A DNA stretch of 64,000 nucleotides from Geodermatophilus africanus. Lineage in GTDB: Bacteria; Actinomycetota; Actinomycetes; Mycobacteriales; Geodermatophilaceae. The position numbers and the translations under genes were made by a program. A model generated the notes under the pieces. The model was not told where the DNA came from. It did no database searches and was given only the letters and a program-made list of their open reading frames with translations. The stretch covers positions 310,001 through 374,000 of the forward strand of contig NZ_FNOT01000001.1 of NCBI RefSeq assembly GCF_900107105.1, given 5' to 3'. Positions within the stretch are counted from its first letter, which is position 1. Each line of letters begins with the position of its first letter. Of the stretch, positions 24,959 to 33,052 are shown piece by piece.

Positions 24959-25885
24959 GTGCCCAGCCACCCCGCCCCGACGTCCCCGGTGCGCCCGCCG
25001 GCGCCCGACCGGTTCTGGGCCGGCGCCGAGGTGGTGCTGGAGCCGGAGGACCCGCGGCCCGGCTCCTGGGCCGGCGGCCCGTCGGTGCAGCTGGTCGACG
25101 GGACGTGGTGGCTGGCCGCCCGGCTGCGCCGGCCGGTCGGCGAGGGCCGCGGGTTCGCCAACGTGGTCTCGCGGTCGGACGACGGCGTGCGGTTCACCCC
25201 GGTGGTCGCCGTCGGCAAGGACCGGTTCGGTGCCGAGTCGCTCGAGCGCCCGGCCCTCGTGCACACGCCCGGAGGGCGCTGGCGGCTGTACGTCAGCTGC
25301 GCGACGCCGGGCACGAAGCACTGGCGGGTCGACCTGCTGGAGGCCGACGACGTCGAGGGGCTGGCGACGGCCGAGCCGCGGACCGTGCTGCCGGGCAGCG
25401 ACCGCGTGGCGGTCAAGGACCCGGTCGTGCGCCACGACGGCCGGCAGTGGCACCTCTGGGCCTCGGTGCACCCGCTCGACGACCCGGGGGCCACCGACCG
25501 GATGACCACCGAGCACGCCACCAGCCCCGACGGGGTCGACTGGACCTGGCAGGGCACCGCGCTGGCCGGCACGCCCGGGAGCTGGGACGCCCGCGGGGTC
25601 CGGTTCGCGACCGTGGTCCTGAACGGCGACCGGATCTGGGCGCTCTACGACGGGCGCGCCACGGCCGGGGAGAACTGGGAGGAGCGCACCGGGCTGGCCG
25701 CGGCCGACGACGACGGCCGGTTCACCGCGGCGGCGGGCGGCCCGCTGCTGCAGAGCCCGCACCCACCCCACGGGCTGCGCTACGCCGACGTGGTGGCCCT
25801 GCCCGGGCGCGGTGCCCGCTGGTTCTACGAGGCCACCCGGGCCGACGGCGCGCACGAGCTGCGCACGGTGCTGCTCGACGGCTGA
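24959..25885 (+). CDS. Five-bladed beta-propeller, glycosyl-hydrolase-like protein
   Basis: 308 residues from GTG 24959 (GGAG 7-8 bases upstream; an upstream GTG in frame is less well placed). Repeating blades each carry Trp/Tyr-rich strands: DGTWWLAARLRRP, GGRWRLYVSCATPG, DGRQWHLWASVHPL, GDRIWALYDGRA, RGARWFYEATRADG. This is the layout of GH43/GH32/GH130-like propellers. Candidate acidic residues exist (VAVKDPVVRHDG), but I cannot assign the catalytic pair. No signal peptide is visible. It could be a glycosidase, phosphorylase or lectin-like protein. Confidence 0.75.
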   Translation: MPSHPAPTSPVRPPAPDRFWAGAEVVLEPEDPRPGSWAGGPSVQLVDGTWWLAARLRRPVGEGRGFANVVSRSDDGVRFTPVVAVGKDRFGAESLERPALVHTPGGRWRLYVSCATPGTKHWRVDLLEADDVEGLATAEPRTVLPGSDRVAVKDPVVRHDGRQWHLWASVHPLDDPGATDRMTTEHATSPDGVDWTWQGTALAGTPGSWDARGVRFATVVLNGDRIWALYDGRATAGENWEERTGLAAADDDGRFTAAAGGPLLQSPHPPHGLRYADVVALPGRGARWFYEATRADGAHELRTVLLDG

Positions 25886-26094
25886 CCGCGGCACGCAGCG
25901 CTCCTCCTGTCGGGGGCCCGGCGTGCGGGGCCCGCGCTTGCCGGTGCCGGTCGGCGCCCGCCAGGTCGTCACCCGGGGCACCCCGTCGCGGAGGAGGGTT
26001 GCCGGCCAGCGAGCCGGGGCTCGTCGCTGGCGCTCGTGACCCGGCGGGAGCGTGACACGCCGTCTCTATTCCCGTCAAATCCGATCGACGTGGT

Positions 26095-26107
26095 AAGGAT
26101 TCGTCCG
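26095..26107 (+). promoter_or_regulatory. Promoter -10 for the cysteine leader peptide
   Basis: AAGGAT (26095-26100) ends 7 nt before the leader GTG at 26107, placing transcription start on the start codon. An imperfect hairpin (CCAGCGAGC...GCTCGTCGCTGG, about 26007-26032) lies upstream. Confidence 0.45.
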
Positions 26108-26202
26108 TGCCCGCAGCCCCGACCACTTCTGCCGCGCTGCCGCGGCTGGTCCGGCGCGCGCACGTCGACCTCGGCCGGGTCTGGTCCGCCGCCTGTCGCT
26201 GA
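26107..26202 (+). CDS. Cysteine-responsive-type leader peptide (31 aa)
   Basis: GTG to TGA encodes a 31-residue peptide ending RRAHVDLGRVWSAACR. The HVDL-x-RV-x-SA-x-CR ending is the recognisable form of actinobacterial putative leader peptides placed before sulfur-metabolism genes. The Cys codon sits next to the end, so ribosome stalling under cysteine limitation could control downstream expression. It is too short for ordinary gene finding. Downstream, 50 bp later, is a GAGGAG site and the remains of a cysteine dioxygenase gene, which fits its sulfur role. Confidence 0.8.
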   Translation: MPAAPTTSAALPRLVRRAHVDLGRVWSAACR

Positions 26203-26268
26203 CGGCGTCCCCGTCCGCCCGGCTGCCGACCCGCGCGACCGGACCCCGACCTCCCGAGGAGACCCGTC

Positions 26269-26604
26269 GTATCCCGATCCCTGCTGTCCCCTGCCTGGCT
26301 GCGGCCGGCCCGCGCGGCCGACTCCCGCACCGGCTCGGCCGCGCTCGCCGCCGCCGGCGCCTTCGCCATCGTCCGGGGCACACTGTCCGAGGCCGTGGGT
26401 GCCCGGGAGGGTGCCACCGGGCTCACCGCCGGCCGAGTGCGCTACTTCGGCCCGCACCGCGTGCACCGGGTCACCAACCGCGGCGTCGAGCCGGCGGTGA
26501 GCGTGCACGTCTACACCCCGCGGCTCACGGTGATGCACACCTACCGCGTCGAAGGGCGGGTGCTGGTGCGCATCGGCACCGAGCGCGCCGGCGTCGACTG
26601 GTGA
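26269..26604 (+). pseudogene. Cysteine dioxygenase remnant lacking its start and iron-binding centre
   Basis: After GAGGAG (26254-26259) the expected start position holds GTA (26269), followed by SRSLLSPAWLRP. The frame then runs into AGAFAIVRGTLSEAV and FGPHRVHRVTNRGVEPAVSV, ending RIGTERAGVDW, the C-terminal third of cysteine dioxygenase. The HDH segment that supplies two of the three iron ligands is gone, along with about 80-100 residues; the third ligand region (PHRVHRV) remains. The frame is intact across the deletion. GTG 26395 could start a 69-residue fragment, but catalysis is impossible. Confidence 0.72.
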
Positions 26605-26644
26605 AGGACCCACAGACTAAGGGTGGGGCGGACGGGGTCCTTCT
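26604..26644. terminator. Bidirectional terminator-like reduced repeat
   Basis: AAGGACC pairs with GGGGTCCTT across a 22-nt loop, filling the space between two convergent stop codons (26604 and 26645). It resembles a hairpin-repeat head and tail with the internal arms lost. Confidence 0.65.
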
Positions 26645-27244
26645 TCAGCTGACGCGGACGGCCGAGACGTCGAACTCGATCTGGATGCGGTCGCTGACCA
26701 GCACGCCGCCGGTGTCCAGCGGGGTGTTCCAGGTCAGGCCCCAGTCACTGCGCTTGATCGCCAGCGCGCCCTCGAAGCCGACCCGGGTGTTGCCGAACGG
26801 GTCCTTCGCCGAGCCGGTCAGCGTGAACTCGACCGACACCGGCCGGGTGGTGTCCCGGATGGTCAGGTCCCCGGTGACCTCGTAGGTCTCCGCGTCGACC
26901 TGCTCCACGTCGGTGGAGGTGAAGACGATCTCGGGGAAGGTCTCGACGTCGAGGAAGTCCGCCGAGCGCAGGTGCGCGTCGCGGTCGGCGGTGCCGGTGT
27001 CGATGCTCGCCGTCCGGATGCGCAGCGACACCGAGCTCGCCGCCGGGTCCGCGACGTCGAGGTGCGCGGTCCCGCTGAAGTCGGTGAACGACCCGCGGAC
27101 GGTGGTCACCATGGCGTGCCGGGCCCGGATCCCGATGCGGGTGTGCGCGACGTCGACCTCGTAGTCCCCGGTGACGTCGACGAGCGCGCTGGTGGCGGCG
27201 TCGAAGTCGGTGGGGTCCGCGTCAGGTGCCCGGTGCTTGCCCAC
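26645..27244 (-). CDS. YceI family lipid-binding-fold protein
   Basis: 199 residues from GTG 27244 behind GGAAGGAGG. The YceI lipocalin-like barrel is clear: GDYEVDVAHTRIGIRARHAM, VRGSFTDFSGTAHLDV, then the family core DAHLRSADFLDVETFPEIVF, TIRDTTRPVSVEFTL and the ending VSDRIQIEFDVSAVRV. Members bind isoprenoids or amphiphiles; many are exported, but no signal peptide is present here. It is convergent with the cysteine dioxygenase remnant. Confidence 0.93.
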   Translation of the reverse strand: MGKHRAPDADPTDFDAATSALVDVTGDYEVDVAHTRIGIRARHAMVTTVRGSFTDFSGTAHLDVADPAASSVSLRIRTASIDTGTADRDAHLRSADFLDVETFPEIVFTSTDVEQVDAETYEVTGDLTIRDTTRPVSVEFTLTGSAKDPFGNTRVGFEGALAIKRSDWGLTWNTPLDTGGVLVSDRIQIEFDVSAVRVS

Positions 27245-27371
27245 GGTGGCCCTCCTTCCCCCTGTGCGCGCTCCATCCTGGCTGATCGGGTCGGGCGCCA
27301 GCACGCCAGGGTCCGCACCGGGCGGTTGCGCAGGTCGGGCGGCCGAGCGGCCGCGCGGGCGGCGGGCCGGC

Positions 27372-28235
27372 TCAGCTGCGCCGCTGCAGCACGAAGTCGT
27401 AGCGCGCCTCCAACCACGGCCGGTCCAGCGTGCCGCCGTCGGGGGTCGGTCCGGGCGCCCGCTCCTCGAACTCGACCACCAGCTCGGCCTTGGTGCCGAA
27501 GACGACGTCGCTGTCGAGGTACTCGGCCCCCGCCTGGAACAGGTGAGTGATCAGCGGCTCGAAACCGGGGACGGCGAGCAGGAAGTGCACGTGCGCCGGG
27601 CGGAAGTGGCTGATCCCCGTCCGCGAGATCAACTCGCCGACCGGGCCGTCCATCGGGATCGTGTAGCCCAGCGGCGCGACGGTGCGCAGGCAGTAGCCGC
27701 CGTCGTCCCGGGTCGTGTACTTGCCGCGCAGCCGGGCCTCGTCGACGTCGGCGTACTGCGACTCGTACAGGCCCTCGTTGTCGGCCTGCCAGACGTCGAG
27801 CACGGCTCCGGGGACCGGCGCGCCGTCGAGGTCGCGCACCGTGCCGTGGACGTAGAGCGGGGTCCCGGGCAGGCCCTGGGACATCTCCGCGCCGTACCCG
27901 AGCTCCGGTGAGCCCTCGATGTGGAACGGCCCGAGCACGGTCGCCGGGGTCGCCCGCGGGTCGAGCCGGTGGTTCATCTGGACGACGAGCATCGACAGCC
28001 CGAGGACGTCGGAGGCCAGGATGAACTCCTCCCGCTTCTCGTCGCTGACCTGCCCGGTGCGGGTGAGCCACCGCACCGCCGCCATCCACTCCGCCTCGGT
28101 CAGCCGGACCTCCCGGGCGAAGTCGTGCAGGTGCCGCACCAGGGCGGTCATCAGCTCGGCCAGCCGCGGGTCCGCCGCGGTGGCCCAGCGGTCGACGGCG
28201 AGCGCGGTGATGTTGTCCTCGGTGACCAGCTGCAC
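27372..28235 (-). CDS. Intradiol ring-cleavage dioxygenase (catechol/hydroxyquinol 1,2-dioxygenase type)
   Basis: 287 residues from GTG 28235 with GAGGAGG upstream. An N-terminal helical dioxygenase domain (residues about 1-110) precedes the barrel. Fe(III)-ligand candidates are the Tyr in LYESQYADVDE, the Tyr in APLGYTIPMDGPVG and the His pair in SHFRPAHVHFL. The GPFHIEGSPELGYG stretch and the MDGPVGEL loop resemble hydroxyquinol 1,2-dioxygenases more than catechol enzymes (inference). The product would be a cis,cis-muconate or maleylacetate. A palindromic hairpin separates it from the upstream reductase gene. Confidence 0.9.
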   Translation of the reverse strand: MQLVTEDNITALAVDRWATAADPRLAELMTALVRHLHDFAREVRLTEAEWMAAVRWLTRTGQVSDEKREEFILASDVLGLSMLVVQMNHRLDPRATPATVLGPFHIEGSPELGYGAEMSQGLPGTPLYVHGTVRDLDGAPVPGAVLDVWQADNEGLYESQYADVDEARLRGKYTTRDDGGYCLRTVAPLGYTIPMDGPVGELISRTGISHFRPAHVHFLLAVPGFEPLITHLFQAGAEYLDSDVVFGTKAELVVEFEERAPGPTPDGGTLDRPWLEARYDFVLQRRS

Positions 28236-28256
28236 GGCTGCCTCCTCGCAGACGGT

Positions 28257-28278
28257 GCGGCCGGCGTGCGCCGGCCGC
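28257..28278 (-). terminator. Perfect hairpin between reductase and dioxygenase genes
   Basis: GCGGCCGGCG-TG-CGCCGGCCGC has ten-bp arms, lies 13 bp after the upstream gene's stop and 21 bp before the dioxygenase GTG. No T tract; it may end the upstream transcript or shape the dioxygenase leader. Confidence 0.5.
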
Positions 28279-28291
28279 GGGAGAGGGTGGG

Positions 28292-29263
28292 TCAGGGTGT
28301 CAGGACGAGGCGCGCACCGACGTCCCCGGCCGCCTGGCGGGCCCAGGCGGCGGCGACGTCGGAGAGCGCGCACGTCTCGGCCGCGACGGCCAGTCGGCCG
28401 GCGGCGGCGTGCCCGGCCACGGCGGTCAGCGCCTGCGCCCGCTGCTCGGCGGTCAGCGCGTTGTTGGTGTAGCCGAGCACCTCGGCACTGCGGCTGCGCA
28501 GCACCGAGGAGGAGAAGGTGGCCTCGTCACCGGAGGCGCCACCCAGGTTGACCAGCCGGCCGGCGGGTGCCAGGACGCGCGACGCCGCGGTGGCCGCCGC
28601 GCCGAAGACGGGGTCGACGACCAGGTCGGCCGCGCCGCCGCACGCCTCGGCGAGCCGCGCGGCGAGCACGTCGACGTCCTCCGACAGGGGCACCACCTCG
28701 TCGGCCCCGGCGCGGCGCGCCCGCGCCTGCGCCTCCTCCGACCGGCAGACCGCCACCACCCGGCCGGCGCCGAGCAGCGTTGCCGCGCCGACCGCCGCCT
28801 GGCCGACCGCGCCGCCGCCGCCGAGGACGACGACCCGCTCGCCCGGCCGCAGCCGGCCGCGCCAGGAGAGTGCCATCCAGGCGGCGACGGCCGACAGGCC
28901 CAGCGCGGCGAGCGCCACGTCGGGCACCCCGGCCTCGAGCGGGACCACGTCGGCGTCGGCCACCGAGCACCGCTCGGCCAGGCTGCCGTCGCCGGGGGCC
29001 ATGCCGGCCGTGGTCGCGAACCACACGCGGGAGCCGGGCGCGTGGACGGCCGAGTGCTGGACCACGCCCACCCCCTGCACGCCGGGCACGTACGGGGTCG
29101 CGGGGCGGCCGAGGTAGGACGTCCCGGAGGCGCAGAGCAGGTCCAGCGGCACCACCGGGGCGGCGGTCACCCGCACCAGCGTCCGGCCCGCCCCCGGCTG
29201 CGGGTCGGGGTGCGGGTCGAACACCGGCGGCTGCCCCGGGGTGTGCAGGACGGCGGCGCGCAT
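28292..29263 (-). CDS. Zinc-independent MDR/quinone oxidoreductase-like protein
   Basis: 323 residues. Medium-chain reductase layout: a GroES-like N-terminal domain (VPLDLLCASGTSYLGRPATP, VPGVQGVGVV) without the zinc cysteine set, then a Rossmann domain with VVVLGGGGAVGQAAVGAA (about residues 145-162) and LVNLGGASGD. Members reduce quinones or enoyl compounds with NADPH. It lies between the intradiol dioxygenase and the lyase/CoA-transferase pair in the same direction, so a reductive step on a ring-cleavage product (such as maleylacetate) is plausible but unproven. Confidence 0.87.
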   Translation of the reverse strand: MRAAVLHTPGQPPVFDPHPDPQPGAGRTLVRVTAAPVVPLDLLCASGTSYLGRPATPYVPGVQGVGVVQHSAVHAPGSRVWFATTAGMAPGDGSLAERCSVADADVVPLEAGVPDVALAALGLSAVAAWMALSWRGRLRPGERVVVLGGGGAVGQAAVGAATLLGAGRVVAVCRSEEAQARARRAGADEVVPLSEDVDVLAARLAEACGGAADLVVDPVFGAAATAASRVLAPAGRLVNLGGASGDEATFSSSVLRSRSAEVLGYTNNALTAEQRAQALTAVAGHAAAGRLAVAAETCALSDVAAAWARQAAGDVGARLVLTP

Positions 29264-29293
29264 GGGACGGGCTCCTCGGGTGGTGGGTCGGCC

Positions 29294-30133
29294 TCAGGGG
29301 GCGGGATCGGGGGCGGGCAGGGGGTCGGGCACGTAGGGGTCCGGCGCCACGGACCGGTTGTTCAGGTCCACCGACAGGAAGACCTCGTCGGCCACCGGGT
29401 GGCGGAGCTCCTCGGCGAGCTGGCCGATCAGCCCGGCGGTGCGTGCCAGCAGCGCGAACCCGCGCAGCAGCTCCAGCGGCAGCCCGAGGTCGGCCAGGGC
29501 CGCGCCGCAGACACCGGCGCCGTTGAGCGGCAGGGTCCTCCCCAGCACCTGCGGGTGGGCCCGGCCGATGGCGGCGAACAGCGACAGGTGCGGCCCGGAC
29601 AGCCCCTCCTCCGCCGCGATCTGGAACAGCCGGGGCGTGCGCGGGTCGCCCTGCTTGTGCACGTGGTGACCCAGGCCCGGGACGAACCGGCGGGCCGCCC
29701 GTTGCGCGGTCACCGTCTCCAGCGCGAGCGCGTCCCAGCCGGCGTCGTCGGTCGGCAGCCCGCCCTCGACCGAGGTCAGGACGTCGTGCAGGAACCGGCC
29801 GCAGTCCTCGGTGACGCCCAGGAAACGGGAGCCGCCGCCGAGCAGGCCGGCCGCCAGCGCGCCCTGGACGGAGTCCGGCGCGGACAGCCAGGTGAGCCGG
29901 GTGACGATCGCGGTCGGGGTGAAGCCGTGGTCGGCGAGCGCGGCGAGCACCGCCTCGAAGACCCGCGTCTCCCCGCGGCTGGGCCGCCGCTGCGTGGCCA
30001 GCCAGAACGCCAGCTCGCCGAAGCCGACCTGCCCCATCACGTCCCGCGCCAGGTCGGTGCCGAGCAGGGTGATGCTCTCCAGGCTCGAGGCACCCAACGC
30101 GGTCGGGTACACAGGGCGGTCCTCGCCGGTCAT
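29294..30133 (-). CDS. Citryl-CoA lyase/citrate synthase-like protein
   Basis: 279 residues. It is a short citrate-synthase-fold protein: GFGELAFWLATQRRPSRGE near the start, GGGSRFLGVTEDCGRF, then a catalytic-type His in FVPGLGHHVHKQGDPRTPRL, and a C-terminal LLARTAGLIGQLAEEL with HPVADEVF. Stand-alone proteins of this size usually cleave citryl-CoA-like thioesters rather than make citrate. Its ATG overlaps the TGA of the CoA-transferase (ATGA). The pair therefore suggests CoA activation of a hydroxy-polycarboxylate followed by C-C cleavage to acetyl-CoA and an oxoacid (inference). Confidence 0.85.
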   Translation of the reverse strand: MTGEDRPVYPTALGASSLESITLLGTDLARDVMGQVGFGELAFWLATQRRPSRGETRVFEAVLAALADHGFTPTAIVTRLTWLSAPDSVQGALAAGLLGGGSRFLGVTEDCGRFLHDVLTSVEGGLPTDDAGWDALALETVTAQRAARRFVPGLGHHVHKQGDPRTPRLFQIAAEEGLSGPHLSLFAAIGRAHPQVLGRTLPLNGAGVCGAALADLGLPLELLRGFALLARTAGLIGQLAEELRHPVADEVFLSVDLNNRSVAPDPYVPDPLPAPDPAP

Positions 30134-31332
30134 GCGCTGCGCTCCTCCCCGGTCGGCTCGGCCAGCCAGCGGCGGATCTCGGCGCCGTGCTCGTCGACCG
30201 ACGGCGGCGGCAGCCGGTAGCTGGGCTCGCTCTCGGAGAAGCGGATCGGGTTGCGGATCGACGGCAGGGCGGCCGCGCCCTCCCCCGCCGTCACCACCGG
30301 GTCGAGGCCGACCTCCTCGGCGAAGGCGACGCCCTGGTCGACGGTGTTGATCGGACCGCAGGGGACGCCGGCGGCGATGATCTCCCGGAACCACTCGAGC
30401 TTCCCGCGCGTGCGCAGCCGGTCGACCAGCAGCGGCCGCAGCTCCTCGCGGTGGGTGTTGCGGTCCTCGTTGCGCAGGAAGCGCCGGTCCTCGGCCAGCT
30501 CGGGGGCGCCGAGGACCTCGCACAGCCGGCGGAACTGCCCGTCGTTCCCGGCGGTGACGATCAGCTCGCCGTCGGCGCACGGCAGCGGCTCGTAGGGGAA
30601 CAGGCTGGGGTGGCTGTTGCCCATCCGGAACGGCACCACACCGCCGGCGACGTACGCGCTGGTCTGGTTGACCAGCCCGGAGAGCGCCGACGAGAGCAGG
30701 TTGACCTCGACGAGCTGCCCCCGCCCGGTCTCGTGGCGGCGGTTCAGCGCGGAGAGGACGCCGATCGTGGCGTGCAGGCCGGCCATGACGTCGAAGACGG
30801 CGACGCCCGCCCGGTACGGCTCGCCGTCGGGGTCGCCGGTGAGGCTCATCAGGCCGGAGATGGCCTGCACGATGAGGTCGTAGCCGGGCAGCGCCGCGCC
30901 ACCGGGGCCGCTGCCGAAGCCGCTGATCGAGGCGTAGACGATGCCCGGGTTGGTCGCCGAGACGGTGGCGTGGTCCAGGCCGAAGCGGGCCAGGCCGCTG
31001 GGCTTGAAGTTCTCCACCAGCACGTCGGCCCGGCGGGCCAGCTCGCGGGCGGCCGCCAGGTCGGCGGGGTCCCTGAGGTCCAGGGCCACCGACCGCTTGT
31101 TGCGGTTGACCCCGAGGTAGTACGTGGCCACGCCGTCGCGGACGGGCGGCTGCCAGGTCCGGGTGTCGTCGCCGCCGGGGCTCTCCACCTTGACCACCTC
31201 GGCCCCCAGGTCGGCCATGAGCATCGTGGCGTAGGGCCCGGCGAGGATCCGGGAGAAGTCGGCCACCAGCAGGCCGGCGAGCGGCCCCGTGGGGCCGGTC
31301 GTGCCGCTGGTCCCCGGTGGTCCGACGGTCAT
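30130..31332 (-). CDS. CaiB/BaiF (class III) CoA-transferase
   Basis: 400 residues from ATG 31332 with GAGGAGG upstream. Class III signatures: LLVADFSRILAGPYATMLMADLGAEVVKVE near the N-terminus (a >20-residue block, residues 19-48) and the catalytic Asp in LPGYDLIVQAISGLM. It moves CoA between carboxylic acids through an aspartyl-CoA intermediate. Translationally coupled to the citryl-CoA-lyase-like gene, and divergent from an amidohydrolase with two shared CGGACG-type palindromes. Substrate unknown. Confidence 0.9.
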   Translation of the reverse strand: MTVGPPGTSGTTGPTGPLAGLLVADFSRILAGPYATMLMADLGAEVVKVESPGGDDTRTWQPPVRDGVATYYLGVNRNKRSVALDLRDPADLAAARELARRADVLVENFKPSGLARFGLDHATVSATNPGIVYASISGFGSGPGGAALPGYDLIVQAISGLMSLTGDPDGEPYRAGVAVFDVMAGLHATIGVLSALNRRHETGRGQLVEVNLLSSALSGLVNQTSAYVAGGVVPFRMGNSHPSLFPYEPLPCADGELIVTAGNDGQFRRLCEVLGAPELAEDRRFLRNEDRNTHREELRPLLVDRLRTRGKLEWFREIIAAGVPCGPINTVDQGVAFAEEVGLDPVVTAGEGAAALPSIRNPIRFSESEPSYRLPPPSVDEHGAEIRRWLAEPTGEERSA

Positions 31333-31369
31333 GGGTGCTGCGACCTCCTCGGGAGCGGGGACGCTGCTG

Positions 31370-31383
31370 CGGACGGACGTCCG
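31370..31383. promoter_or_regulatory. Operator-like palindrome 1 (CGGACG-GA-CGTCCG)
   Basis: Perfect 6-bp arms with a 2-bp spacer, 38 bp upstream of the CoA-transferase start in the divergent promoter region. The same arms recur at 31512. Confidence 0.6.
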
Positions 31384-31511
31384 CCGGCTCGCCGCAGTCT
31401 CGGCTCCGGCGTCCGGCCCTGTCAACCGCGCTAGGACGAGCGCCCGAGCCCTTGACACGTGACCGGGCCCACAGCCAGGGTGGCGCCATCCCGGGCGCTG
31501 TGACCGCTGTG

Positions 31512-31525
31512 CGGACGTTCGTCCG
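31512..31525. promoter_or_regulatory. Operator-like palindrome 2 (CGGACG-TT-CGTCCG)
   Basis: Same arms and spacing as 31370, on the amidohydrolase side, 34 bp before its ATG. Two matching sites 142 bp apart in one divergent gap suggest a common regulator; the IclR gene at 33195 is a candidate. Confidence 0.6.
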
Positions 31526-31558
31526 GACGATGTTGCCGCCGACGTCCAGGAGGAGACA

Positions 31559-33049
31559 ATGACCCACTCCGAGCCCGCGGGTGCACCGCCGGTGGCCGGC
31601 CGCCCGGTCGTGCTGCGCGGCGGCACGGTCGTGACGATGGACGACGCGGGCACCGTGCTCCGCGACGCCGACGTCCTCGTCGTCGACGACCGGATCGCCG
31701 CTGTCGGCAGCGCCCTGGACGTGCCGGAGGGCACCCAGGAGGTCGACGCCCGCGGCGGCATCGTGATGCCGGGGATGATCGACACGCACCGGCACATGTG
31801 GCAGACGGCGATGCGCGGCTACGGCGCCGACTGGACGCTGACCCAGTACTTCGTCTGGTACTACCTCGAGCACGGCAAGCGCTTCCGCCCGCAGGACATC
31901 TCCGCGGGCAACCGGCTGGCGGCCATCGAGTCGATCGACGCCGGCGTCACGACGACGGTCGACTGGTCGCACGGCCTGCAGAGCGTCGACCACGCCGAGG
32001 CCGCCCTCGACGCGCTGCGCTCGGTGCCCGGCCGCTTCGTGCTGGCCTACGGCAACATCCACCAGGGCCCGTGGGAGTGGACGGCCGACCCCGCCGTCCG
32101 CGGCTTCCTGGAGCGGCTGCGCGACGCCCGCGACGACATGGCGGGCGTGCAGATCGCCTTTGACGTCACCGGCGACCCCGCCTTCCCGGAGCGGGCCGCC
32201 TTTGAGGCCGCCCGCGAGCTCGGCATCCCGGTGACCACCCACGCCGGCGTGTGGGGCGCCACGAGCGACACCGGCATCCAGCAGATGCACGACGCCGGGT
32301 TCATGACGCCGGAGACGACGTACGTCCACGCCTCCACGCTCACCCGCGACAGCTACCAGCGGATCGCCGCCACCGGCGGCTCGATCTCCGTCTCCACCGA
32401 GTCCGAGTGCAGCGCCGGTCAGGGGCACGCGCCCACCGAGCAGGTGCTGCAGTACGGCATCCCGGTGTCGCTGTCGCAGGACACCAGCGTCTGGTGGAGC
32501 GGGGACATGTTCGCCGCGATGCGCGCCACCCTCAACGCCGACCGCATGGCCGAGCACATGGACGCCCACCTGAAGGGCGAGACCATCACCCAACTGCGGC
32601 TGCGCGCCCAGCAGGTGGTCGAGTGGGCCACCCGCGGCGGCGCGCACACCATCGGCCGCGACGACCTCGGCAGCCTCCAGCCGGGCAAGAAGGCCGACGT
32701 CGTCCTGGTCAAGAACGACGCCTCACCCGTCTCCTTCCCGCTGCTCAACCCGTTCGGCCACGTCGTCTTCCAGGCCCAGCGAGGGGACGTGCACACGGTG
32801 ATCGTCGACGGCCGGGTCGTGAAGCACGGCGGGCAGCTGGTCGGCATCGACCTCGCCGCGGTCCGCAGCGAGGTCGAGGACACCATCGAGCACCTGCGCG
32901 GCGAGTTGGGCGAGGAGGCCTGGCAGGCCGGGATGTTTCCCGAGATGCCCGACGCCGAGCAGGAGATCCTGGAGAACCCGTACCGGTACACGGACTTCAA
33001 GGACGAGTCGAAGCGGGCCGGCGGCGAGGAGCGCGTCCTCGGCCGCTGA
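31559..33049 (+). CDS. Amidohydrolase family protein (Atz/Trz-guanine deaminase group)
   Basis: 496 residues from ATG 31559 behind AGGAGGAGACA. Metal site: His77 and His79 (MIDTHRHMW), a third His in VTTHAGVWG, a further His in TTYVHAST, and the Asp in SLSQDTSVWW. C-terminal barrel strands VDGRVVKHGGQL are typical of the ATZ/TRZ and cytosine/guanine deaminase group. The long C-terminal tail (EEAWQAGMFPEMPDAEQEIL) is a subgroup trait. It hydrolyses an amine, halide or ring amide. Divergent from the CoA-transferase operon and upstream of IclR, so it probably opens the local pathway. Confidence 0.9.
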   Translation: MTHSEPAGAPPVAGRPVVLRGGTVVTMDDAGTVLRDADVLVVDDRIAAVGSALDVPEGTQEVDARGGIVMPGMIDTHRHMWQTAMRGYGADWTLTQYFVWYYLEHGKRFRPQDISAGNRLAAIESIDAGVTTTVDWSHGLQSVDHAEAALDALRSVPGRFVLAYGNIHQGPWEWTADPAVRGFLERLRDARDDMAGVQIAFDVTGDPAFPERAAFEAARELGIPVTTHAGVWGATSDTGIQQMHDAGFMTPETTYVHASTLTRDSYQRIAATGGSISVSTESECSAGQGHAPTEQVLQYGIPVSLSQDTSVWWSGDMFAAMRATLNADRMAEHMDAHLKGETITQLRLRAQQVVEWATRGGAHTIGRDDLGSLQPGKKADVVLVKNDASPVSFPLLNPFGHVVFQAQRGDVHTVIVDGRVVKHGGQLVGIDLAAVRSEVEDTIEHLRGELGEEAWQAGMFPEMPDAEQEILENPYRYTDFKDESKRAGGEERVLGR

Positions 33050-33052
33050 CAG

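Noticed and set aside
26036..26500. 154-codon plus-strand frame covering the leader peptide region
   Set aside because: Wrong frame for both the leader peptide and the dioxygenase remnant; low-complexity Pro/Arg/Ser-rich.
31559..33049. Naming the amidohydrolase guanine deaminase or atrazine chlorohydrolase
   Set aside because: Family membership is clear, but substrate-defining residues cannot be judged by eye.
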